DNA of 64,000 bases, from positions 806,001-870,000 of the forward strand of contig JAFFJZ010000045.1 of NCBI GenBank assembly GCA_018340375.1. The letters are read 5' to 3'. Positions 35,680 to 46,255 of the stretch are shown here, in pieces. Made by a program: the position numbers and the translations under genes. Positions within the stretch are counted from its first letter, which is position 1. The number at the start of each line of letters is the position of its first letter. The notes beneath the pieces are model-generated. The model was not told where the DNA came from and made no database searches. It saw nothing but the letters and a program-made list of their open reading frames with translations. Source of the DNA: Gonatopus flavifemur (taxonomy: Eukaryota; Arthropoda; Insecta; Hymenoptera; Dryinidae).

Positions 35680-37190
35680 ATGCTAGAAACTGTATCATTC
35701 CGCTCAACGAATGCAATGCATCCGTGAAACTCAAGTCATATGGAGTGGAAACTTTGACATTTTGGAGCTCCCCCTGGATTTGCATGCAACCTGCACGCGA
35801 AAGCCTGTACTGGAATCTCGTTTTGTGAGCGCGCAAATCGGGCACAAATCTCCATCCATGTTCGTCGTTTCGCGAGCGCATTTTATTTGGGAATTTGACG
35901 GGAAGCGCGATGCAGAACCCTTCATTGCAAGAAGAAGCTGATATAGTCATCTCTTATAGTCTCCCTCCACGACCAGGGGTTCTAGTCAGTGCTGTCTTTA
36001 CAAATTCTTCTTCCTCCTTCAATCAACGTGCAACAAAGCTCAGCCGATACGCAACTAAAAACAAAATTCTTGGCGCATGTTTTCGACCAACAGTTTACTT
36101 GACTGAACAATAAACAATACGTCTCGTTTGAAACAATATCGTAATTGAATGCATAGATGGAATCGAAGGAAAAGGAAAATGTTCAAATGGAATGAATAAA
36201 ACTATAACCGAAACGAAATTTCTCGCGCGTATTATCGACGGATGATTTGTTTCATCAACAACAAACAGTACGTCTGGTCTAGGAGAATATCGTCGTGCAA
36301 TTCGAATGATTGAACATTTCCCCTCCGAGAAACTTCCCTGCAATATCCTGTTTCGATTGTTCCAATCAATTCTTAGATCAACACATAAGAAATGTCATCC
36401 ATCGTGTTTATCCAAGTTCTTTCGAATCTGTTCAAACCATCAATTCCGTAATTCAGGTTCACTTTGTATATCCCTTCCCCCTACCATTTCATTTGGAACG
36501 TTCCATTAAAATCTCATTCGAATTGAAAAACCAGTCGATTGTTTAACATCTCTTATCCCACTTCTGTACAAGTATGAATATAGTAGATAGTAGTATAGTG
36601 GAGTATATATATTCAGTTCCTGATTCATGAATGGAGTAGAAATTATTCTGGGAATTCGTTTCTTCCTTCAAGAGAGGAGAAATCTTTGAAATCAAAGTAT
36701 GTACAATTTCTTATTAGGATTTGAGATTCAGAAATTGAATAGAAAAATTGAATAACACATTAGGAATATTTACTTACAGAACAAAATTCAGCACCTAGAT
36801 CCCAACGCACTCCGCACTGGTGTTTGGGTGACAATTGTTCACAAAACAGTACACTCTATTTTATGTCTTTCATGCCTTTGATATATATTTAAATGTCTAT
36901 CATATGATGTAACCGCGAACTCGACTATATGCACAAAAGGTAAACAACGTGTCAAAAGCACCGTTCACGATAGACTGACCAACCGCTCCAGCTGCTATTT
37001 TTCTTCACAACAACACAAGCAAAGTGGAGGGATACCGACTAATGATTCCGCACGACAAACTCTGAGGGAGAAAGGGTGATGCGGGAATCGCGACAGCCAA
37101 TCAGCAATGAGAGAATGAAGGCTTCAAACATGGCTGCCACCTCAATTTCAGGATAAGATTGTCACGTGGCGAAGGGGAGGCAGTGAGGCT
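35680..37190. other. Stretch without supported gene; possible minus-strand first exon
   Basis: Nothing codes convincingly. Two diverged copies of an AACARTACGTCT-AATATCGT module lie near 36110 and 36265. On the minus strand a strong donor GTAAGT (36777-36772) follows TTTTGTTCT, and 36950-37190 is locally GC-richer with CCAAT and CACGTGGC words. This could be a host promoter plus 5' UTR exon, but it is speculative. Confidence 0.35.
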
Positions 37191-37194
37191 TCTC

Positions 37195-37465
37195 CGTCAG
37201 TCGACCGCGTGGACTTTGAATTTCTCACGATCTTGCACGAAGTTAACCGATTGTAGAGAAAATGGAGAAGATAAGGATCGACAGATACTTAGTTCTCTCT
37301 CGATTGTCTGAGCCTACCTGAAGTGAAAGGACCGCTTCCAAACTACTTAGAGACAGGTTCCGTTGTGTGCGTGCACCTGGCTGGACTGGTGGGGACGAGG
37401 AATATTCCGATGGAGAGGGTAGATCGAGTCGGTCGACCAAATGCATCACTGTTCCACGGGTTCTC
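37195..37465. repeat. Dispersed copy of the large-palindrome terminal sequence
   Basis: Matches 57735-57990 (and inverted 53850-54100): GATCTTGCACG, TTCTCTCTCGATTGTC, GGTGGGGACGAG, GATGGAGAGGGTA, TCGGTCGACCAAATGC. It shows that the outer part of the palindrome is a mobile or dispersed repeat. Both strands are open for long stretches but I recognise no protein. Confidence 0.8.
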
Positions 37466-37469
37466 GAGG

Positions 37470-37760
37470 ATAGGCAGTCTAAATCTGACGTCAAAAAACA
37501 ATCCGAATTGGGGATCCAATATGACAGACGTGAATCTCGTCCTTTTTGGAGTCATGGACAGATTATCATGAAATATGGGTTCCAGGGGCTTTTGTGGGTG
37601 CTGAATCCGAACCTGATGTTGAAAAACGAATTCAAGATGGCGAATCCAGTATAGGGGATGTAAATCCAGTCTTCTTTACATTTGTGGACAGATTCATATG
37701 AAACATGGCTTTTGTAGGTTTTCAGGGGGTTCTGAATCAAAATCTGGGATCAAGTGTTCA
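37470..37760 (+). repeat. Variant satellite, about two ~135-bp units
   Basis: Related to the 120-bp satellite by GGGGATCCAATATG and GCTGAATCCGAA words, but with extra sequence (TGGACAGATTATCATGAA). Confidence 0.55.
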
Positions 37761-37938
37761 AAATAAATGAGACTTTCGATCTTCCTGTGTGAGCTTTTTT
37801 GCATCCAAACACTCTTCAGAAGCTGGTTGACATCATTATAACTGCACACCTAGTGGGGATCCGAAAGTGTAGGAAGTAGTCATTGGAACCAATGAAGTGT
37901 GGAAATGTTCCAATTCGTTCGTAAATTACGCCTAGATT

Positions 37939-38043
37939 ACTCTTCATTACGTTTAAACGACTCTTCATTACGTTTAAACGACTCTTCATTACGTTTAAAC
38001 GACTCTTCATTACGTTTAAACGACTCTTCATTACGTTCAAATG
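37939..38043. repeat. 21-bp minisatellite, five copies
   Basis: Five head-to-tail units of ACTCTTCATTACGTTTAAAC plus G; the fifth is slightly diverged. Because 21 is a multiple of three, both strands read through the array as a 7-residue repeat; this is a by-product, not evidence of coding. Confidence 0.95.
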
Positions 38044-38049
38044 CCTCTC

Positions 38050-39011
38050 AACTCACGCTTCTGTCGCGCTCACAGGCTTCATTCCTACCAGGACAGTTAT
38101 TTTAATTTCGCAGTTCTTTAGAAACATGTTTCTAAATTATTTCACAATGTTATGAAGAATGGTAGCCAATTAGTTCCAAACTTTCTGAATATTACATTCA
38201 ACAATTTTTTCAGTTGAGTGGAAAACCGATGAGTGCCTTTTCATATATCCCCGGATGAATGAATTGTTCAAGAAGGGAGCGAAGCAAGCATATGTTAGCT
38301 ACGATTGATTCAAAATCAGCGAAGCGAATTTTGAAGGAGGTCGGACTGCTCAGTGGAGCGAAGCAGTCAAGAGGCGGAACCCTCTGGTTATTTTTTGACC
38401 CAAAAACTATTGACCACAGGAATAAAAATCGTGGAAGGACACTTACATTTTTTTCGAGACCTATCACCTAGTATTTTTTATTTTTCCAAATTCCAACTTG
38501 TGATTTTGGCGTGTGACATTATGACTTGGACAATACCTATCTCGGTTTCCGAGCCCCTGCCGCCTTTTTCAATAAAACTCCTCAATTCAAAGGTTGTGTT
38601 TCAGTGCATCGACGGTTGTGCTGTCCGGGGATTCAAGTTCTTCCAGTCAACGTGAAAATATAACATATCTAATTCAAACAATCAATTGTTCGGGACTATG
38701 ACTTCTCAGCGTTAAGGGAATTCATGGAGTTGGGGCAAACATATTGATACAATTAGTGATTCAGTTTGTTCCACTATTTTTCAAAGTTCAAGTGAATCTA
38801 TTCCCTTGGTAACCACAACTATAGGAGATATATTTGCTGTCGTAATTCACTAGAAAAATTCAGTACATTTTTCATTGTGGAATATATTTCCTTCAAATTT
38901 GTTCTCTCTTGTCAAATTTGTATGTGTTCTTTGTGTTTCTCCCCTCCAACTTCCTCCTACACATTTTTATTTGGAACTGATGATGTTTAATGACATTGAA
39001 TTTCATTGCAG
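38050..39011. other. Probable intron upstream of the nompC exon
   Basis: No repeat family or ORF recognised. It ends in TTTCATTGCAG, a good 3' splice site. Confidence 0.5.
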
Positions 39012-39128
39012 CCTAAGCAACAAACTGCAGTCCATTTGGTGGCGTTAAGGCAAACTGGCACAGCAACTGCAATTTTACGAGCACTCTTGTCCGCAGCTGG
39101 AAAGGAAATCAGAGTGAAGCCCGATGGT
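39012..39128 (+). CDS. nompC: Internal exon of the NOMPC mechanosensory TRP channel (ankyrin repeat)
   Basis: A 117-bp exon, phase 0 at both ends, between acceptor TTTCATTGCAG (ending 39011) and donor GTGAGTATGG (from 39129). Its 39 codons include QTAVHLVALRQTGTATAILR, then ALLSAAGKEIRVKPDG. From memory this aligns closely with the early ankyrin repeats of Drosophila NOMPC (RQTGTAT, ILRALL, AAGK, IR.K.DG), where the next residues begin a new repeat. NOMPC is a TRPN cation channel with 29 ankyrin repeats tethered to microtubules and gates touch and hearing in insects. There are no stops and substitutions look conservative, so it appears to be under constraint. No neighbouring nompC exon was found in the window. 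A duplicated or captured exon is the alternative. Confidence 0.85.
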
Positions 39129-39804
39129 GTGAGTATGGTACAACATTTATTCGAACAATACCGAATGATTCCATGTTGAGCTTATGCTCGAGAAAGTTAC
39201 TTGAGTACAAGGCCACCACAGGACGTAGTAAGAGGAATTCAAGAACCCTGGTCACATGAACACCAGAATCAGGCTATTCCCACGGCCTGATTTCAGCATC
39301 GTTTAGTTGAGGGGTACCAATGAACTGGAATCGGAAGACCCGTGTCAAAAATCGGTCGGACTATGATCGACTGATTCTATGAATCAATCAATTCGTGATT
39401 TTGGAAAGTTTAGTGTTCATTGTCACGATAGAAAAAGGACCGGAAAAAAATACCTTGGTGAAGAAGGATTCTTATTTCTTCATACAATTATTATCAAATC
39501 GGTAATGTGGTGCTCATTTACGTTTTCCTTACTGCCAATAACGACCCAAAGAGAATACGAAGGTCCGAAGAACGTCAGAATAGGTCCGACTGTGCACATA
39601 ATGGAACGGAATAATGGATCGTCTTAAGCTTGTACACAATTCCCGTGTGAAAAAATTCTGTTTGGAATAAATTAGGGCTGAATCTCATCTGCTCAAGTTC
39701 GTACAAAGTTTAGGGACTAAGACGATTACAAAGTTGAATGAGTTCAACGCGGTTCAACACGTGCTTGATAGAAGTTGAATGAATGAATTTCATTCTTATT
39801 GTTT
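39129..39804. other. Stretch downstream of the nompC exon
   Basis: No recognised gene. It is intronic if the nompC exon is in place. A small open frame at 39379-39627 has no family motif. Confidence 0.45.
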
Positions 39805-39964
39805 CATTTTACAGAAGAAATTTTGAAATTAGGAGTTGCGGATTACAGAAATGAGTACAATTACAGAACGAAAAGAAGATTCGACGTTATCAAATCCATC
39901 ATAAATGAGGAAGAGTATGTGTATCTGGATTTGTGTGCAGAATATATTTCACAAATTGAATTAA

Positions 39965-41202
39965 GGGGCTATACCAGTGTGACAATTGAAAAGAATCGAT
40001 TTTTTTTCACTAATTCTACAGTTTATACTTTCAAAAACATTCTGTTAAAGTGGCAAGGTCGTATCTTGAATAGTTTTTGAAAGGCAGCATTCTAAAGGCG
40101 AGCGCTCACAGGTATAAGTCGCTTCATCAGCCTATAGACGGAGTTAGTGTATAGTTACTCGAATCCTTCGCATTGTAAACTGTACGTAGGTAATATAAGG
40201 CGCCTATATAGCTGTATACGGTCCGTAAAGGTCTGTCTACTCAGACAAAAACGGCTGCGCAGATATACGGCTGAGCTATAATGGATTGCTATGACACTTT
40301 GCTCCAAAACACCTTCACAGCGGGATGAAAACCATTGAGCTCGCTAATTTTCTAGCAGTTTCAATATTCAATGATGGCTTTTACAGTATTTTAAAAATTA
40401 TGGAAGTAATGGGTATAGTCGTTGGCCCTATTGCAGAAGCATATGCAATTCAAAGAGATGAAGACCGAATCAAGCAGGCGGAGATACGTCACGTGGCGTC
40501 CTCAAAAGAGGGACGAACAGCCCGGAGGAGTGCATTAGCCTCTCAGCAGGCATTTTTCGAGGAAGGAGAAGGTGTACTGTATGGGCCAGGCATAGCAGAT
40601 TAGCAATTTCAATGGTAAATATAATTTTATCTAGCGAAAATCAATAGTGGAAACTCTAAACGCGTTTTTCTCAAAACGACATTTTTCAAAATTGCTGACA
40701 TCATAACTCATGGAGAAATTTACCGATCGGGTTCAAATTGGAACTGAGTATTCTTTGATATATTTACTATACAATGACCTACGATCTTTTTGATTGGTTG
40801 AAAATTATCAATTTGGCATTAACAAACGGACCATTTTTTTACCCCAAAGAACGAAATTATTTCCAAAACGACGCCATTTTGTCAATTTTCAATATTTTTC
40901 AAAAATCGTAGGTCATTGTATAGAAAATACCTTCAACTTTAACAACCTTCTTTGATTTTTTTGTTTCAAGCACTCATTCAGCTGGAATCGTGTCAGCAGT
41001 TGAGGAACTTTTTTTTCCGCACCTCCGAAGACAGCTCATAACTCCCTCATTTCCAATATTTTTGTAAAAAAAAATCTCAAAATATCGCTGAAAATATACA
41101 TTATCATGTCCAAAAAACTTCAAAGCTTTCTATCGAGTACTTTCTTTCGAAAAAATTCGCAAAAATCTCCTAATTTTTCATGGATTACACTGGTATAGCC
41201 CC
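39965..41202 (+). mobile_element. Kolobok-type DNA element, internally deleted
   Basis: The termini GGGGCTATACCAGTGT are perfectly inverted at the two ends (16 bp), with TTAA on both outer sides (39961-39964 and 41203-41206). TTAA duplications with G-rich ends fit Kolobok, and the remnant ORF at 40325 supports this. At 1.24 kb the element is too short for a full transposase. It is inserted inside ORF A. Confidence 0.8.
40325..40603 (+). pseudogene. C-terminal remnant of a Kolobok/Mutator-domain transposase
   Basis: A 92-codon ORF from an in-frame ATG. It reads ELANFLAVSIFNDGFYSILK, then MEVMGIVVGP, an RDEDRIKQAE charged helix, EGRTARRSA and the terminal FEEGEGVLYGPGIAD. From memory the LAV.IFNDG...IL..ME.MG block and the closing YGPGIAD are hallmarks of the C-terminus of insect and cnidarian proteins with the Mutator-like domain used by Kolobok elements. 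The catalytic DDE core is missing, so it is a deletion derivative. Position inside an element with TTAA duplications agrees with the call. Confidence 0.6.
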
Positions 41203-41428
41203 TTAAAGCATATTCATAATGACCATGTCAATACAGACTTGCCTTACATCGATTTCAAACATTCGTGTTCAATGTGTTGGAATGACAAATTCGGTTTTGT
41301 AGTGATTAACAAAGACAATGAAATTCATAACGGACAATATGGGAAAGGATCCGATTTTTTCATAATTCTAAATTAATTATGGAATGGAAAAACAAGTGTA
41401 GTTGCATGACGAAGTTCAAAGTGTCAAT

Positions 41429-42385
41429 ATGCAAAAGAAAATTCACAAGCACAAAGATACGCTGCATCAAAAAGCGAGAGTGAGCAAAGCGATTCGACGA
41501 AATTACAATTTGATCAAGTGAGGGAGACAAGCCAATGGAGAGGCGATGAGTGACATGTTAGAACCTGTCATTACACCGCTCCAACGATCAGTGGATACCA
41601 CTGCTGCATTCTATCAAATCAAACAGGAGATCCCAAATGAGCAAATTCATCCAAAAACTGAGAGAAACGAGAGAGAAGAAGAGCAAGAGGATGACGATGA
41701 TGATAATGCTTCATTTTTTCCAGTAACTCATGATGCAGACGATAACAAAGACATCGTACAACCTTCGTCTTCCTCCCCTATTCTTACGGTGGATTCTCCT
41801 ATCGAAAGAATAAATGTTTTATGAAAATATCTCAGAATGTTTGGAACGCGTGAGAAGGAAGGTTTGGATACTAAATATGGAATCCGAAAACTGAAGGAGA
41901 ATCAATTGATGATGGCCAATTCTCCAATCACTTCCAATCATGATCTTATTGATGTGGCTGATGAAACTTATGAGAGTACATCGGGTTTACTCGAATTATT
42001 ATTCAAAAAGTCTCCCGACAATTTTGTAGTGAGTTAAAACGACTGAAAAAATGATATAGGAATTCTCAACCTCACGAATGCGTCTCGAAAATATCATAAT
42101 CCTGATCGTAGTATTCGTGAGGATAATGGTTTGTTGAAATATGAGAATTTTATCCAAGAATCCATCACTCCACTTCAGCAGAAAGGTGCAGGGTTACCTC
42201 GCTACATGATTGCTCAGGAGAAGAAGGGAGTACAAAAACTGGACGATCTTTATTGGGATGATCCAAATGAGCTTGTAGAGCGTCTTCGGTTACTCACGGC
42301 ATCTCACATGGCTGGGAACACAAGTCATTCTGATGGAATGATTGCTATTATTGGAGTATTGCGTGAGGCTCGGATCATTCATTGA
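41429..42385 (+). pseudogene. ORF B: recurrent arthropod hypothetical family, four in-frame stops
   Basis: One frame spans 41429-42385 (319 codons) with no frameshift but four stops: TGA 41519, TGA 41822, TAA 42035, TGA 42044. The N-terminal part is basic and helical (MQKKIHKHKDTLHQKARVSK). Then come EPVITPLQRS, an acidic low-complexity stretch near 41680-41720, a central KYGIRKLKENQLM...NSPI block with YESTSGLLELLFKK, and the C-terminal WDDPNELVERLRLLTASHMA. From memory this order is shared by a widespread hypothetical family in arthropod and cnidarian genomes that sits in multi-gene, virus-like or Polinton-like insertions; I cannot name it and its function is unknown. Frame conservation despite four stops points to decay by point mutation. 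ORF C follows after 52 nt. Confidence 0.6.
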
Positions 42386-42437
42386 TGAAAATCAAATAAG
42401 TGTTTAGGCACATCATTCACACATCAATTGTCGAACG

Positions 42438-42830
42438 ATGAGCATTGATGTATTTGGTTCACAGTTGTCAGGAAATGTTCAACGTGTCAGTCATGGAACT
42501 CCTGGTCATGGATTTGAAGTGACTGCTGACGCTCAATATGATATGAATAATAAGAGATTATGTGGAATCGCTGATCGACGGGAGTCAACTGATGCAGTTT
42601 CCATGAGAGTTGCTAAGGAAATGATAGGAGATGGTACTCACAAATTGTATGGAATCATGTCATCTTTGCGGGATCACGTAGATGCTAACACTTCGATGAT
42701 TCGCGCTATAGAATCCAAATTCCACGAAGATCTAAAGAAGCAGAGTATTGACGTGGAAACAATCAAGAAACTCTGCCAATTGGCACACGGCTCCCTCGTT
42801 CCTAATCAATCAATGATGATTGAATTTTGA
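42438..42830 (+). CDS. ORF C: fibre-like hypothetical protein
   Basis: An intact 130-codon ORF with ATG at 42438, following ORF B by 52 nt. The N-terminal 60 residues read MSIDVFGSQL, GTPGHGFEVTADAQYDMNNK, RLCGIADRRE and STDAVSMR. The DGxYDMxNKRLxxVADxxxxxDAV pattern resembles the trimerising shaft-to-head junction of many phage and virus fibres (NKRI.NVADP....DAVTK), an inference from pattern only. The remaining ~70 residues form a predicted coiled coil (DANTSMIRAIESKFHEDLKK). From memory, similar small proteins accompany ORF-B-like proteins in other arthropods. It is the only gene of the trio without damage; a structural or attachment role in a virus-like element is possible but unproven. 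Confidence 0.55.
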   Translation: MSIDVFGSQLSGNVQRVSHGTPGHGFEVTADAQYDMNNKRLCGIADRRESTDAVSMRVAKEMIGDGTHKLYGIMSSLRDHVDANTSMIRAIESKFHEDLKKQSIDVETIKKLCQLAHGSLVPNQSMMIEF

Positions 42831-42849
42831 AAACACAGTTTAACAATGC

Positions 42850-43400
42850 AGGTTGTTAAAGACTCCTTTTCCACTTTCCTCGACCGATTGTGATGAAACT
42901 TACATGGGACCACTATAGGATCATAACTGGACCGTGGTATGAAATTCATTGCAATCGGATAACAGGAAGCGAAAACATGCCCTCAACCCAAAATCACAAT
43001 TTTTGATAACATGTTTCTATTCCGTCTCCCGTTTTCTTGTGCAGATCAGGTTGAAACTTATATGAGACCACTATTGGCACTGCATGAAACTGTGGTGAAA
43101 ATTCCATAACGGTTGGATGATAGGAACAAAAGATATCCGCATGATGGCGGTATTTATGAGATTTTCAGATTTTGTTTCGAAGCTCAGTGCTTACCATCTT
43201 CTTCTCTAACGTCCGATTCGCTTGAAATTCATACCGTACAAATGACGCTTTGTGAAGACAGACTTAGAGAAGGCATGCTTTCGAAACATTGCCGGAAAAT
43301 GCGGATCGCCAAAAATTGCTAAAGACGGTTCTTCTACATTACGTAACCGACTGCTATGAAACTCATATGGTACCACTATTCACGGTATGTAACTACATTA
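42850..43400. repeat. Imperfect repeats downstream of ORF C
   Basis: Three related modules with TGATGAAACTTACATGGGAC / GTTGAAACTTATATGAGACC / CTATGAAACTCATATGGTAC followed by CACTATT, at about 42892, 43047 and 43352. They are degenerate and irregularly spaced. Confidence 0.5.
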
Positions 43401-45840
43401 TTTCATTCGTACGATTTGTCGTTTGTTGGATACGATTTTACCCATATTTACATATTTTTTTCTGAAGAAAATCATTACAATACACACAACACTATGAAGA
43501 TATTAATGAAAAGATAAATACTCATCAGAACTTCGTGGGCCCACTTGTGGTGAGCCTGCTAATCTTACGTCCCATTTCTGGACTACCAATTATTAACATT
43601 ATATTGAGTTATGAACGTGCAATCCGGGGTTGCAGTGAACGGTTACAGTTTTATCAATCCAATAATCTGATGATTAATTGAAATTCCCTGTATGCGATGA
43701 GTATGTTCTGACTTCTCATGACTTCCTTACATATTACAGACTTGCAATACACGGAGATATCTTGAAGGGTAAATGAATTAAAATATCCTGAACTATGTCG
43801 TTCCAAACAAACAAAAAGGAAAAATGCCAATACATATCATTCTGAAGAAACGCACTCAGTGACACCAGATCGGAGATACCCCTCAAAGACGGGGGAGAGA
43901 TTCAGTGGGTAGGGACGGTCTTGCACAATGGAAAAACCGTCAATTCCCACATTCTGGGTGTTTCCGACAACGCGTGCACAGTGTGCACAGTGCGCTGAGC
44001 GGTGCTGAATTATTCAAAACTTTTGTTCTGTACCAATTAAATAACAGCATGAGATAGATCGAGCATTGTTTCGCGTACTGGGCGCACTGTGCATGTACTG
44101 CCAGGAACATCCCCTGTGCGTCACTGCATTCCCCTCCTCCTCAAGCGGTTACGCGGTTGCCATCTGAGCACAGTATTTCCCAACAAAATAACTCTGACCA
44201 AATAGAGAATCTAAAATTTCGACAGATGATTATTTGAGACTTTATCTACGGACGTATAGAGCCCAAACTCTGGAATTCAAAGAATCAATTTCGGGCAAGA
44301 AATAATTTTTCGTCATTCAAAAAGTGGACTGTGTGAGGGCGTACATACAGTCTCGAGGAATCATCTCTGAATATTTTAGATATCTCCTCAATTCGGTCTC
44401 GCGCCATTTGTTCGGGAAGAAACGTATGCAGATGGTAACTACCGTAACCTCTTGAAAGAAAACCGTAATAATTGTCTCAAAAAAGAAACTGGCTGGATCC
44501 CTACTCCGCATTCTCCACGTCCACGTGAATGCTTTATCATATAATTCACTATGAAAAAAAAACTATATCGTTGAGATTCCTGTTTTTCATAAAATGTCTC
44601 ATCATTTAACAAATCCTGTAACAACTGAAAATAAACAAATGGAATGTGAACAAGAAAAACTAGGATGCATTCATCATCTCACTTCATCATAAGTTCATCT
44701 CTTCTTGAATTCATTACGATTTCAGGGCTTGTAACAGGGCATGAAGAGGAAAAAAATATTAAAAATGACAAAAATCGAAGAGAAAATAACTAAAAAAAAC
44801 TAAAAAAATAACTAAAAAATAACTGAGGAATAAATTTGAAAATAACTGGAAGTGGATGACAAATAACTCAAAATAATTCATCAGAGAGTTTCTTTAATAC
44901 AGGAGATTGATCTCTAGTCTTCAGAATCCCAAAAATAGATATCAACATAAAATAGAAGACAAGTTTACGCTAACTTGTGCTAAGCTTTCTCTTGTTTTCT
45001 TATGTATTTCTCTAATACTTTTTGTTTAAATGGCATACTCGCCAAAATCTCTTATCAGTTGGAATCAAATTCAGTCTTCAGAATTCTATAAAAAATTCAA
45101 AAGAATTACTTTTATACGCAAAAATGATTTGAAATGAAAGTGGATGAAATCAAGGATCCTCTCGCGCCAGAGGAAATATATGAAGGTCCATGGCGTATTT
45201 TTTGAACAATCAAGCAATAATTGGAAATTTAGAATATGCAGTTATGAAGAACAATTGTCGTATCACCAGGTAAATATAAATAAAAAATTCCAAGTAATCC
45301 TTCAACATTAGGAAACAAGTTATAAGATTTTCTGAATTTTATAAATTATCTATCACAATAATGTGTTACAAAATATTCCAAAAGGTAACACTGTGATATG
45401 CCTGAGTTCTTTTGGTTTTTCTCATTTCCTTAAATAAACTTGAAAATGAAAAAATATATCAACAGATCTTTGGCATTCTTCGCTTGGAAATCACAAAGTA
45501 TAAAGTATGTTTCACTATGAAGTAATGACTTCAATTGGATAAATGCCTCTCCACATTAGAAAAATGATTTGAAACAAACTAGAAACTTTGAAAAAACATC
45601 AAATCTGGAGAATAAATATAATTTGATACACGAGACAAATTATTGACTCATATCAATCATATTAGCCTCTGACTTGTTTGATATTTCGAATATAAATACA
45701 TGATGAACGATAAATACATAACGACTTGACAGTATTTTTTTCATTTCAATAGAAAAGCAAAATGCTTACTTATTTTATGTTATAATAATACAATGAGAAA
45801 TACACTCAAGTAGGGGGGCAAGTTGACTATATCGTACCAG
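43401..45840. other. Stretch without supported gene
   Basis: AT-rich and mostly unremarkable. GTGCACAGTGTGCACAGTGCGC occurs near 43975-43996, with a GCGCACTGTGCATGTACTG partner near 44088-44106. A small minus-strand open frame at 44624-44439 follows an acceptor-like TTTTCAG but has no family match I know. Confidence 0.45.
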
Positions 45841-45842
45841 TA

Positions 45843-45945
45843 CAGTAGACTCTCGATTTAAGCACCATCCGTGTCCTTATTCTACTTGGGATGCAATCTC
45901 ATGTGAGATAAAGACAAAGATGGTGCTTAAATCGAGAGTCTACTG
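45843..45945. mobile_element. pogo/Tigger-type MITE, 103 bp
   Basis: A perfect ~26-bp inverted repeat begins CAGTAGACTCTCGATTTAAG and ends with its complement. TA flanks both ends (45841-45842, 45946-45947). The terminal words resemble pogo/Tigger-family ends. Confidence 0.85.
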
Positions 45946-46255
45946 TACCTAAATTATACCACTACTGGTTCTTGTAGAAATACAACAATCAAAGCAGTTT
46001 ATTTGTTTTCTTTGAAATTTCGCATAGGAAAAGAATTAGAAATGCAAGCGAAACAAATGAAAAAAATGAGGAAAACATTCCAATTCTTTGACAAAGAGCG
46101 GTAGTACGATCAAGGCAGTGGTACGATATGGGCAACTTTTCCCTATGACTCACATCAATTAACAAATTGAAGACAATTCATATCTATTTATGAAATTTTT
46201 CAATTTGACTGTTTAGTATTTGATGAAAATGTTCAATTACAATAGTTGTATACTT

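Larger units (their letters stand above)
39805..41376 (+). pseudogene. ORF A: hypothetical protein split by a Kolobok-type insertion
   Basis: Coding runs from about 39805 to 39964 and, after the element 39965-41202 and its duplicated TTAA, from 41207 to TAA at 41374-41376. Joining the flanks with a single TTAA keeps the frame open and gives roughly 108 residues; that seamless join is the main evidence for a real ancestral gene. No ATG is visible at the 5' side: the frame begins after a stop or at an acceptor-like CATTTTACAG (39805-39814). Recognisable patches are EEEYVYLDLCAEY and HSCSMCWNDKFGF. I do not recognise the family. It lies 52 nt upstream of ORF B on the same strand and probably belongs with it. 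Confidence 0.5.

Noticed and set aside
37939..38043. CRISPR-like array
   Set aside because: There are no spacers between the units, and the genome is eukaryotic.
37899..38105. Heptapeptide-repeat protein from 37899 (and its antisense)
   Set aside because: It is explained entirely by the 21-bp minisatellite.
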